NCBI RefSeq assembly: GCF_002879865.1
Contig: NZ_PNXY01000024.1
Coordinates: 1 to 64,000, forward strand
Length of the DNA stretch: 64,000 nt
From: Paraburkholderia rhynchosiae
Lineage (GTDB): Bacteria; Pseudomonadota; Gammaproteobacteria; Burkholderiales; Burkholderiaceae
Reading direction: 5' to 3'
Made by a program: the position numbers and the translations under genes. Positions 43,291 through 51,900 of the stretch are shown here, piece after piece (within the stretch, counting starts at the first letter, position 1; each line of letters opens with the position of its first letter). Below the pieces are notes generated by a model. The model was not told where the DNA came from. It was given only the letters and a program-made list of their open reading frames with translations, and did no database searches.

Positions 43291-43381
43291 GGCTTCCGGC
43301 TTCCGGCTTCCGGCTTTGGGCTTTGGGCTTTGGGCTTTGGGCTTTGGGCTTTGGGCTTTCGGCTTTCGGCTTTCGGCTTTC
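43291..43381. repeat. heptamer tandem repeat array (GGCTTYN-type), 13 copies
   Basis: Thirteen uninterrupted 7-bp units: three GGCTTCC, six GGCTTTG and four GGCTTTC, ending 5 bp before the stop of the minus-strand hypothetical gene at 43386. The array has three internal blocks, each fixed for one variant, which suggests stepwise slippage. The unit length is not a multiple of three. Confidence 0.9.
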
Positions 43382-43385
43382 GCGG

Positions 43386-43979
43386 TCAGTGCAGGATAGG
43401 CGGAAGTGAGCCGCTGCGGGCCATCGCCGGGTTCGCCGTTGCTTCCGTATGCTCAACGGCAGCATTCGCGAACGGAGCCGGCGCCTTCGTCTCGACTACC
43501 GCCGGCTTTGCGCCTTCACTTCTCCCTTTCGCGGCCACGGCGGCCTTGATCGGCCCAGCGTGCGTTGCCTTACCTTGCATGAAGTTGGCATGCATGGGCT
43601 TCGCCTGACCGGGCTTCGTGTGGATAAGTTGGGCATGGGGCTTCTTGCTCTGCGCGACGATCGCTGCCTTTGGCCTCGGCTTCGCGCCCCCCGCGTCCGG
43701 GGCTTGATGAGCGCTCTTGCTCGCCACCTGCTTCGCGCCGCCGCGCGTACCTGACTTGTCGCTGCGATCCGACGCCGACGCAATCGGCGGCGTCGCGTGC
43801 TTACTAACGGTCTTCGAAACGCCTTTCGACCCACTGCCGGACGGCGCCTTGGCCACTCCGTGTTTCGCAGCATGCCCGCTAATCTCAGGCGGATTCCACA
43901 CCTCGGTGTAACCGCCAGCCATTGCCGCGCCGGACACGCACCACACCGCAATCGCCGTTGCTAACGCTCGAAACCCCAT
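43386..43979 (-). CDS. hypothetical low-complexity secreted protein
   Basis: A 197-residue protein with a signal peptide (MGFRALATAIAVWCVSGAAMA, cut near residue 21) and a low-complexity mature part rich in Ala, Lys, Gly, Ser and Pro, with repeated His/Lys short motifs (about residues 90-150). GAGGAG upstream of the start supports translation. No domain is recognised. It lies between the heptamer array and the toxin-antitoxin operon and has no clear partner. Confidence 0.55.
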   Translation of the reverse strand: MGFRALATAIAVWCVSGAAMAGGYTEVWNPPEISGHAAKHGVAKAPSGSGSKGVSKTVSKHATPPIASASDRSDKSGTRGGAKQVASKSAHQAPDAGGAKPRPKAAIVAQSKKPHAQLIHTKPGQAKPMHANFMQGKATHAGPIKAAVAAKGRSEGAKPAVVETKAPAPFANAAVEHTEATANPAMARSGSLPPILH

Positions 43980-44048
43980 CTCCCGCTTCTCCTCAATCTT
44001 CGACTCTCATGACGAGCCGGCATTATATTCCCTTGCAAAAATCCCGAA

Positions 44049-44077
44049 TTGGACTAACATTATCGATAAGTACATAT
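44049..44077 (+). promoter_or_regulatory. promoter/operator of the RES-type toxin-antitoxin operon
   Basis: TTGGAC (44049-44054) and a CATATA-like -10 (about 44073-44078) are 18 bp apart. TTATCGATAA (44060-44069) is a perfect 10-bp palindrome in the spacer, a likely site for autorepression by the antitoxin complex. This AT-rich stretch contrasts with the surrounding GC-rich DNA. Confidence 0.45.
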
Positions 44078-44093
44078 AAGGACTTTCCCGCTC

Positions 44094-44531
44094 ATGGCAC
44101 ACGCCGCCCGCGCCACCCATCCTGAAGCGCCGATCCGTCGGGCAATTTCAGAACCCTCGTTTACGGAAATGTCCGCAGCGGGCTTGCGCGCATTCTTCAA
44201 CATCGCACGAGACTGGGACCTAAGCGCCGATGAGCAGATCGTCCTCCTGGGCGCGCCAGGCCGTTCCACTTACTTCAAATGGAAAGCGGCGCCCGAAACG
44301 GCCCGCCTCGGCCGCGACACGCTCGAACGCCTGTCGCTGCTGCTGGGCATCTACAAGGCGCTGCAAATTCTGCTGCCGCAAGCCAGTGCCGCCGACACCT
44401 GGATCAAGCGCCCCAACAGCGCGCCGCCGTTCGGCGGCCGCCGCGCGCTGGATCGCATGCTGGCCGGAAATATCAGCGACCTCGTGGCCGTGCGCCAGTA
44501 TCTCGACGCAATGCGAGGCGGCTGGGCGTGA
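44094..44531 (+). CDS. antitoxin, Xre/MbcA/ParS toxin-binding domain family (DUF2384)
   Basis: A 145-residue protein with an Xre-like helical domain (about residues 25-90, including LLGAPGRSTYFKWK) and the C-terminal MbcA/ParS toxin-binding domain (about residues 95-140), seen as WIKRPNSAPPFGGRRALDRM. That domain binds RES-type toxins. It overlaps the RES toxin gene by 4 bp, the standard antitoxin-first order. It would neutralise the toxin and, with it, repress the operon. Confidence 0.85.
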   Translation: MAHAARATHPEAPIRRAISEPSFTEMSAAGLRAFFNIARDWDLSADEQIVLLGAPGRSTYFKWKAAPETARLGRDTLERLSLLLGIYKALQILLPQASAADTWIKRPNSAPPFGGRRALDRMLAGNISDLVAVRQYLDAMRGGWA

Positions 44532-45229
44532 CAGAACCGCATTGGCAGGACCGCTGGCGCAGCGCGCCACTGGATTGGTCGCCCGCATATCGCGTGATTC
44601 CCACGCGCTTTCCGGCCGTCAATCTGTTCGACCGGGTGGCATCGCCGGAAGATTTCGACGCGCTGTATGCGCTCGAAGCAATGACCAACGACCGCCTGCG
44701 CACCGAAGTCGGCGATCTCGATCTCGTGCCGCGCGAAGAACGCCGCTTCGGGCCGGGCTATGGACCGATCATGGCCGCGCTCACCCATCTGAATCCGCTA
44801 GGCAGCCGTTTTTCCGACGGCACTTATGGCGTGTTCTACTGCGGCCGCTCGCGCGCCACGGCCATCGCCGAAACGCGTTATCACACTGGCAAATTTCTGG
44901 AAGCCACCGCCGAGCCGCCGATGCGTCAGCAGATGCGTCTCTACACCGTCCTGGCGCAAGGCGAGGTGGTCGACCTTCGTGGCGACCCGACGCTCGATCT
45001 CGCGGTGCTCTCGCCGGACGACTATCTCGCCGGCCAGTCGCTCGGGCGCTCGGTGCGCGAGGCCGGCGCGCCGGGCACCGTATATCCGTCGGTGCGGGAC
45101 GCCGAAGGCGAGTGTCTCGCCGCGTTCAAGACAACGCTGCTGCGCGACTGTCGTCACGCGGCGTATCTGGAATACAACTGGAACGGCACGAGCGTCGATA
45201 TGGTGTTCGAACTCAGCCAGGTCGGCTGA
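44528..45229 (+). CDS. RES domain NAD-degrading toxin
   Basis: A 233-residue protein with a RES domain. The family is named for conserved Arg, Glu and Ser: YRVIPTRFP (about residue 21), FYCGRSRATAIAETRYH (about residues 99-115) and a later Ser region. RES toxins such as MbcT consume NAD+ and arrest growth unless bound by the MbcA-type antitoxin. The start is a GTG at 44528 that overlaps the antitoxin stop (GTGA), so translation is coupled. The assignment as a type II toxin-antitoxin pair rests on domain pairing and order. Confidence 0.85.
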   Translation: MTEPHWQDRWRSAPLDWSPAYRVIPTRFPAVNLFDRVASPEDFDALYALEAMTNDRLRTEVGDLDLVPREERRFGPGYGPIMAALTHLNPLGSRFSDGTYGVFYCGRSRATAIAETRYHTGKFLEATAEPPMRQQMRLYTVLAQGEVVDLRGDPTLDLAVLSPDDYLAGQSLGRSVREAGAPGTVYPSVRDAEGECLAAFKTTLLRDCRHAAYLEYNWNGTSVDMVFELSQVG

Positions 45230-45251
45230 GAGTGTTTCGACAGCCGCGGAA

Positions 45252-45989
45252 TCAGGGCAGCGCCAGCGCCGCCGCGCCTTCAGCGCGCGCTTCTTCCACT
45301 GAAATGGACCAGCGCCGCAACGCCATCGGTTCGACGATAGTCAGCCTGCCGCCAGGCCCGAACGCGCCTGTGTCGATGAACACCTGCGAGCCGATCTGCT
45401 TGATGTCGCGCATCGGCGTATGACCGCAGTAAGTGAGCGACAGACCGCGCTGCCGTTGCGGGTCGCCGTTGCCCACCGCGAGTTCGCGTCCCCACAGCAA
45501 TTGCTGGCGCATTTCGGCGGAAAAGTTGCCTGCGTCGAGCTCGGCGTCGGTGCCGAAGAATTCGGCGTGCAGAACATTGAAACGCTCCTGGCCGCTGCCG
45601 ACCACGCGCGCAAGCGGCAGCGTGCGTAGCCGTTCTGCGTAGCGCCGCAAACTCTCGTCGGGCAGATTGGCGGCCCACGCTCCGCCAATGCCATACCACC
45701 ATTGACGCCGCAACCGGCCATCGGCGACCGCGCACAGTGCGTCTTCATGATTGCCGAGTACGGCGAAGAACCACGGCTTGTCGAGCAGCGCCAAAGCCTG
45801 CTCCGAATGCTCGCCGCGATCCACCAGATCGCCGACCGAAAACAGCCGGTCGCGCGCGGGGTCGAACGAAACGAGGCGCAGCAGATAGCGCAATGCATCG
45901 ACACAACCGTGCAAATCGCCGACCACGAAGTCGCGGCCGCTCCGGTTGGCCGAATGGTGCTGAACAGAGGTGTCGAGTACGGAAGCCAT
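45252..45989 (-). CDS. metallophosphoesterase (PrpA/ApaH-like phosphatase)
   Basis: A 245-residue calcineurin-like phosphatase. The di-metal motifs are visible in order: DLHGC (about residue 24), GDLVDRGEHS (about residues 52-61), GNHEDAL (about residues 78-84) and later GHTP (about residue 190). The order and size fit protein phosphatases of the PrpA/PrpB type or diadenosine tetraphosphatases; I cannot tell which. The start at 45989 is preferred since upstream in-frame sequence does not look coding. Confidence 0.85.
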   Translation of the reverse strand: MASVLDTSVQHHSANRSGRDFVVGDLHGCVDALRYLLRLVSFDPARDRLFSVGDLVDRGEHSEQALALLDKPWFFAVLGNHEDALCAVADGRLRRQWWYGIGGAWAANLPDESLRRYAERLRTLPLARVVGSGQERFNVLHAEFFGTDAELDAGNFSAEMRQQLLWGRELAVGNGDPQRQRGLSLTYCGHTPMRDIKQIGSQVFIDTGAFGPGGRLTIVEPMALRRWSISVEEARAEGAAALALP

Positions 45990-46134
45990 ACGCTCATGAT
46001 AATGCGCAATCACCGAGGCGTATGCGCGCTGCCTCTCGTATCGTGGCAGTCGCGAGCGAAAAATTGACACGAAACCACGCGAAAACGGCGTATTCGCGGC
46101 AAAGCTTACTGGGAAACAGGCTGTTTTCGGTGCG

Positions 46135-47289
46135 CTATTGCTGGGTTCGCAGTCTGGCAAGCTGGTCCGCAGACACGGTCGACTGCGGCTTGCCGAACGA
46201 TCTCGTCACGTGGTTCGTGACGGCGGCGACCGGTTGGGCGGCCAGCCCACGCTGGTGGCGCGCACGCGTTTCGCCGCCGCTGACCGGCGGCACCGACCGC
46301 AAATACTGCACGATCGAGCGAAGGTCTTCACGCGTCAGATATCGCGTGCTACTGGCAACCACCGCCGCCATTGGACCGGCGGCCTTGGCGCGGCCGGGCA
46401 CGGCGCCCGTCGACAGATAGGTCTGCAGTTCGTCGTCGCTCCAGGTGCCCACGCCGCTCTTCTTGTCCGGCGTGATGTTGTACGCATGCCAGCCGGCCTG
46501 CACGGCGCCCGACAAACGTGAATCCGACTTCAGGCCCCGCGTGAAATTGCGCGGCGTATGACATTCCTCGCAATGCGCAAGCCCTTCGACGAGATATGCG
46601 CCGCGGTTCCACTCGGCGCTTTGCCTGGGATCGGGAACGAAGCGCTCTTCGGTGAAATTGAACATGTTCCAGAACACCATCAGCCAGCGCTGGTTGAAAG
46701 GGAACTTCAGGCTGTTGGGACGCGGTGTGTAGTGAATCGGAGCCAGCGTGTTCAGATAAGCGCGAATCGCCAGCACGTCATGCTCCGCGACCTTGGTGTA
46801 CTCAACGTAGGGAAACGTCGGGTAAAGGCGCTCGCCGCTTTTGCCGATGCCTTCATGCATCGCGCGCAAGAAATCTTCGTCGGTCCATTGGCCGATGCCG
46901 GTGTCCGGATCGGGCGTGATGTTCGGCGTCACGATCGTGCCGAACCGCGTATCGATTGCGAGCCCGCCCGCGAAAGGACGCGTCTTGTCCGCCGTGTGAC
47001 AAGCCGCGCAATCGCCGACGCGCGCGAGATATTCACCGCGCTTGACGAGATCGCTTGCGGCTGGCGAGGCTGTCGCATCGGCGGATTGAGATGCGTCGTC
47101 GGCATGGGCCTGGGCGATCGGCAGCTCGTCGTTACGCTGCACCTTGGGTCGGTGCGACTCGTACCACGCGACATACAACGCGAACAGCGAAAAGAGCGCC
47201 GCAAGCGTCGCGAACCGGACGCGTCGACGCGCGTCGCTTCTGTCGACGGGCGCATGAAGCGACCGCGCGCGAGCGATGTTCTTCGTCAT
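46135..47289 (-). CDS. di-haem c-type cytochrome, membrane-anchored
   Basis: A 384-residue protein with an N-terminal transmembrane anchor (ATLAALFSLFALYVAW, about residues 28-43) and two c-haem motifs, CAACH and CEECH. The surrounding pattern (ARVGDCAACHTADK; LAHCEECHTPRNF) resembles the cytochrome subunits of membrane alcohol, sorbitol or aldehyde dehydrogenases. It faces the periplasm and would pass electrons toward the terminal oxidases. No dehydrogenase gene is next to it, so its partner is unknown. Confidence 0.88.
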   Translation of the reverse strand: MTKNIARARSLHAPVDRSDARRRVRFATLAALFSLFALYVAWYESHRPKVQRNDELPIAQAHADDASQSADATASPAASDLVKRGEYLARVGDCAACHTADKTRPFAGGLAIDTRFGTIVTPNITPDPDTGIGQWTDEDFLRAMHEGIGKSGERLYPTFPYVEYTKVAEHDVLAIRAYLNTLAPIHYTPRPNSLKFPFNQRWLMVFWNMFNFTEERFVPDPRQSAEWNRGAYLVEGLAHCEECHTPRNFTRGLKSDSRLSGAVQAGWHAYNITPDKKSGVGTWSDDELQTYLSTGAVPGRAKAAGPMAAVVASSTRYLTREDLRSIVQYLRSVPPVSGGETRARHQRGLAAQPVAAVTNHVTRSFGKPQSTVSADQLARLRTQQ

Positions 47290-47832
47290 GGTGGCTATCC
47301 GTTCGTGCTCAGATTTCACGCTTGAGCTTGCCAGCAAGTTTCAGCGACAAGGCCGCGATCCGATAGCGCATGCGTCGGGCACCCGTGCCCTGCGCGAAGA
47401 AGACAAAGAAGACGAAGCGGAAAACGAAGCTGCCTGTGAGAACCGGGACGAATCTGACGAAGACAATGCGGACGGATGCGAAGGCTCGCGGCACACATTG
47501 TTGTTCTCAGGAACATCTGTCATGGGGGGCTCCAGATGATGGGTCGATCATGAGTCATTGTCCGACGCGACACCGCGACGATGCGATGCCGCGCGGCGCG
47601 TCGGTCTTTCTACCCCAAACCCGGTCTGGCGCCGCTGAAGCGGTCTCGTGATGGAATCGCGCGAGAAAGCGCAAGCACCTGGTACTGCATTGCGTTGTAC
47701 TGTCAATCGGCTTTCAACTGAAAGGGCACGCAGTCGGTTGCGAAAGACTATAGCGTGCGTGTCGCTGATTCGCCAAATGATGCGCAATGCACGAGTAGAA
47801 TCCGCGACACCCAAGCGCTCAGCTCTCTATCC
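47290..47832. other. 543-bp region without a convincing gene
   Basis: Between the cytochrome gene and the DUF1345 gene I see no supported gene. The minus strand holds a small frame at 47309-47494 (about 61 codons, GTG start) with a hydrophobic Phe/Val-rich segment and a basic C-terminus, ending 20 bp before the cytochrome start; it could be a small membrane protein but has no family match. A second overlapping frame starts at 47523 with GGAG before it. Neither is strong enough to call. Confidence 0.3.
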
Positions 47833-48495
47833 ATGTTCATCAAGCACTATCCGAAAACGCTTCGTAATCGTCCGCGCCTGTGGATCGCTTTGGCGATCGG
47901 CATCGTCGTCGCAGCGCTAATGCCGGAACACCCGCGCCCCATGGTCCGCGTACTGGCCGGCTGGGACAGCACGGTGTGGAGTTACCTGTTGCTGATCTGG
48001 GCGCACATGGCCGCCGCCGGCGAAAGCCGCGTGCGCGACTCCGCCCGCCGCGACGACGAGAACGCAGGTGTCGTGCTGATCGTGATCTGCGTGGCCACCG
48101 TCGCGAGCATTGCCGCAATCGTGCTCGAACTTGCCTCCGCGAAGGGCACAGCGGGTGCGTCGACGGTATGGCACTACGCGCTGACCGGGCTCACGCTGAT
48201 GGGCGCGTGGTTCATGATTCCCACCATCTTCACGCTGCACTACGCGCGGCTTTACTACGATACCGGCGCGCAGGAGACGCCGCTTTTGTTCCCCGATCAG
48301 TCGCTGATGCCGGACTATTGGGACTTTCTGTACTTCTCTTTCACGATCGCCGTTGCCTCGCAGACGTCCGATGTTGTTCTGCGCTCACGTACGATTCGTC
48401 GCGCCGCGCTCGCCCAATCGGTTTTGTCGTTCTACTTCAACGTCGCCGTGCTCGGCTTGTGCGTGAACATCGCGGCTGGCCTGCTCGGTTCGTGA
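47833..48495 (+). CDS. DUF1345 domain-containing membrane protein
   Basis: A 220-residue protein with about five transmembrane helices. The conserved DUF1345 stretch near residues 145-180 (LLFPDQSLMPDYWDFLYF and FTIAVASQTSDVVLRSR) is clear. Function unknown; family members are inner-membrane proteins. It is followed by the regulatory region of the glgE operon, with no evidence that it is part of it. Confidence 0.85.
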   Translation: MFIKHYPKTLRNRPRLWIALAIGIVVAALMPEHPRPMVRVLAGWDSTVWSYLLLIWAHMAAAGESRVRDSARRDDENAGVVLIVICVATVASIAAIVLELASAKGTAGASTVWHYALTGLTLMGAWFMIPTIFTLHYARLYYDTGAQETPLLFPDQSLMPDYWDFLYFSFTIAVASQTSDVVLRSRTIRRAALAQSVLSFYFNVAVLGLCVNIAAGLLGS

Positions 48496-48607
48496 CTTCG
48501 GCGGATCTGCCACGTCGCGTGAGGTCACCTCACGCGAGGCTAGCCGCCTCCTCGCCATGGCTCGAATTCACGCGGTAACTCCTGCTGCTGCCTCCCGGTA
48601 AGCCCCA

Positions 48608-48640
48608 TGTAAAACGCGGACCGGGCCCGCCCGTTTTACA
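48608..48640. promoter_or_regulatory. long dyad, candidate enhancer-binding-protein site
   Basis: TGTAAAACG (48608-48616) and CGTTTTACA (48632-48640) are perfect 9-bp inverted arms separated by 15 bp, with an inner CGGGCCCG palindrome. The centre is about 130-140 bp upstream of the start site predicted from the sigma-54 element at 48740, the distance range used by sigma-54 activators. The arms are not contiguous enough for a terminator. Confidence 0.5.
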
Positions 48641-48739
48641 CGCGCGCATGCCACCGGGCCGGCCCTCGCACAGCCCTTAACCGCAAGCCTCGCCATAAAG
48701 ACCCACGGTCCCCTTCGATTAGGGTCCGCCCGACCGCAC

Positions 48740-48755
48740 TGGCACAGCCTTTGCT
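48740..48755 (+). promoter_or_regulatory. sigma-54 promoter (-24/-12) upstream of glgE
   Basis: TGGCACAGCCTTTGCT (48740-48755) matches the RpoN consensus TGGCAC-N5-TTGCW. The GG at 48741-48742 and the GC at 48753-48754 have the required 10-bp spacing. It reads toward glgE, whose ATG is about 205 bp downstream of the predicted start. The gap 48496-48969 otherwise contains the dyad at 48608-48640 and no convincing gene. Confidence 0.6.
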
Positions 48756-48969
48756 GACTTCCGCAGACAGTTCTGGCCGGCTTATGCCTCGGCACCTGGC
48801 GTCCAGGCACCCGTTAACTGGCCAGCGGCGTGACGATCTTTGCACTACATTGACCAGTACGCGCCCTCAGTCCACGATCGCGCGACATCCGGCTCTGGAA
48901 GCCCAATGAGCGCTGTGATCGCATGCCAATTGCATCCACACCGCAGCAGGACAAATCTGGAAACGACCG

Positions 48970-51900
48970 ATGGAACCTCCAAACGGGTACGCGCCGCGGA
49001 TCTATTTTTTTCATTCACTCCTCGTTGGACCTCTTGACGCATGGCCTGCGCAATTCGCGCATGCGGCCGCGCTGGGCTTCGATCACGCGCTGGTCGGTAG
49101 CCTGTTCGAGCCGGGTCAGGCGAGTCATGGGCAGGTGGTGGGCAACCACGCGCGGCTGCATCCAGTCTTCGAAGCCAGGCAGCCCGCCGCCGACGCCATT
49201 CGCGCGCTGGCAGGCGAAGCCCGTCAGCATGGCCTGAGCTTGCTGGCCGATCTGGTGATCGACCGGATGGCCGCCGACGGCGCCCTCTATGCCGAGCATG
49301 CGGACTGGTTTCATCCGCTGGAGTCCGAAGAGGCGCGCCTCGATCCACGCCATGTGCATCGCGAGGACAACGTCGCGTATGCAAACCTCAGCGACGCCGG
49401 CACGCGTGTTGCGCTTGCCGACTGGTGGACGCAACAATTGCTTGCGCTGGCCGAGGCGGGCATCGGCGGATTCAGGTTCGATTCGCCGCATCGCGTACCG
49501 GGCGAGGTCTGGCGGCAGTTGCGCGACGCCGTGCGCGCCGCGCATCCCGAGGTACGCTTTCTCGCCGCGACGCCCGGCTTGGCCCGCAGCGACCTGCCAA
49601 GCCTAGAAGGCGCGGGCTTCGACAGCGTGTTCTCGTCCGTGCGCTGGTGGGACTACCGGGCGAGCTGGATGGCCGAAGAGCATGCCGTGCTCGCGCGCAT
49701 CGGCGGGCCGATCGCTTTTCCCGAAGCGCCTTACGGCGCGCGGCTTGCCGCCGAGTTGAGCGATCCGCACGATTCGAGCATCGTCGAACGGGCTTATCGG
49801 CGCGCGCTATTCACGGCATCCGCGGTCGGCACCGGCTGGATGATGCCGATGGGTTTCGAATACGGCGTGAGCGAACCGATGTCGCAAACGCGCGGCGACG
49901 CGTCGCAATTCGCGCTCGCTTGCCAGGCCAAAAAATTCGACCTCTCGCAACCGGTCACGCATGCGAACGAACTCGCGCGCAATGCGAAAGCGCTGCATGC
50001 GAACGGGGAATTGCGCCCGTTGAGCGGGCCCGGCTCACCCGCAGCGGTATTGCTGCGCGCCGACGAGCCCGACCTGCGCGATGCCCACGAGGCGGTGCTG
50101 ATCGCAATCAATCCCGAACTCGGTGCGCCGGTGCGCGTCGATCCGGCGCGTTTCCTCGCCGGCGTTCCCGGCAATTTCACGCGCTTCGTTCCTCTCGATG
50201 AACCAGGCCGCGCCAACTCCGCCCTGCCCACTACCTTAAGCCCGTTCACCCTGGCACCCGGCGCCGTGCGTCTCTTCCAGGCGGTGACAGAAAAGCCGAT
50301 CTGTCTCGCGCCGCCGATAGACAAAGCGAACAGCAAGCGCAGCGGCCGCAAGACTGTGCTCGAAGCGATCAACGCGCCGCGCGTGGCGATCGAAAGCGTG
50401 ATGCCTTCCGTCGACAATGGCCGCTTCGCCGCCAAGCGCAGCGTCGGCGAACGCGCTGAAATCAGCGCTGCGATCTTCGCCGAAGGTCACGACAAGATCG
50501 CTGCCGCCGTGCTGTGGCGCGCCGCCGACGAAAACACCTGGCACGAAGTGCTGATGGCTCCGGCGCAACCGGCGGGCCTCGACATCTGGAAGGCGCGCAT
50601 TCCGCTCGAACGCATGGGCCGTCACGAGTTCACGGTGATCGCCTGGCGCGACGACTTTGCTTCGCTCGTCGAACATGTCGAGAAGAAGTTGAAGGCGGGT
50701 CAAACGGTCGAGATCGAACTCGATGAAGCCGCTCATCTCTTCGCGCTTGTGCTGGCCGAAGTCGAAACAACCGAAGGCGCGGTCACTGAGCCGCTTAAAC
50801 ATATCGTCGAGCAATTCGCCAAGGCCGACGACGAAGCGAAGCTCAAGCTGCTGCTCGATCCGGCCACCGCCAAGGCGATGATCGCCGCGCGGCATCGCCC
50901 TTTCCTGAGCCGCGATCCGGTGACGTACAAGATCGACGCTGAACGCACCGCCGCGCGCTTCGCGAGCTGGTACGAGATCTTCCCGCGTTCGATGAGCGAC
51001 GACGAATCGCGCCACGGCACCTTCGCCGACGTCACCACGAAGCTGCCGCGCATTCGCGACATGGGCTTCGACGTGCTGTACTTCCCGCCGATTCATCCGA
51101 TCGGCGTGTCGAATCGCAAGGGCCGTAACAACACGCTGAACGCACAGCCCGGCGACGTGGGCAGTCCGTATGCGATCGGCGCGGCCGAAGGCGGGCATAC
51201 GGCCGTGCATCCGCAACTCGGCACGCTCGATGACTTCAAAAAGATGCTCGCCGCCGCGCATGCGCATGGCCTCGAAATCGCACTCGATTTCGCGATCCAG
51301 TGTTCGCCGGATCATCCGTGGCTGAAGGAACATCCGACGTGGTTCGCATGGCGCCCCGACGGCACGCTGCGTTACGCGGAGAATCCGCCGAAGAAGTATC
51401 AGGACATCGTCAATCCCGACTTCTATGCGCACGACGCCAAGCCCGACTTGTGGCTCGCGCTGCGCGACGTGATCCTGTTCTGGATCGAAGCGGGCGTGCG
51501 CATTTTCCGCGTCGACAATCCGCACACCAAGCCCTTGCCGTTCTGGGAATGGATGATCAACGACGTGCGCTCGCGCTATCCGGACGCGATCTTCCTCGCC
51601 GAAGCATTCACACGGCCACGCATGATGAGCCGCCTCGGCAAGATCGGCTTCTCGCAGTCGTACACGTATTTCACGTGGCGCGAGTCGAAGCGTGACTTTA
51701 TCGAGTACCTGACCGAGCTTACGCAAACCAACGCGCGTGACTTCTACCGGCCGAATTTCTTCGTGAATACGCCGGACATCAATCCGCGTCATCTGCAATC
51801 GCAGGGACGCACGGGATTTCTGATTCGCGCGGCGCTCGCTTCGACGCTCGCCGGTTTGTGGGGCGTGTATAGCGGCTTTGAACTGTGCGAGGCGGCCGCG

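Noticed and set aside
43291..43381. Heptamer array considered as a CRISPR-like feature
   Set aside because: Units are 7 bp with no spacers; it is a simple tandem repeat.
48568..48810. 80-codon minus-strand frame upstream of glgE
   Set aside because: Covers the regulatory region with the dyad and the sigma-54 element; no ribosome-binding site or recognised family. It may be worth a repeat search, but is not supported as a gene.
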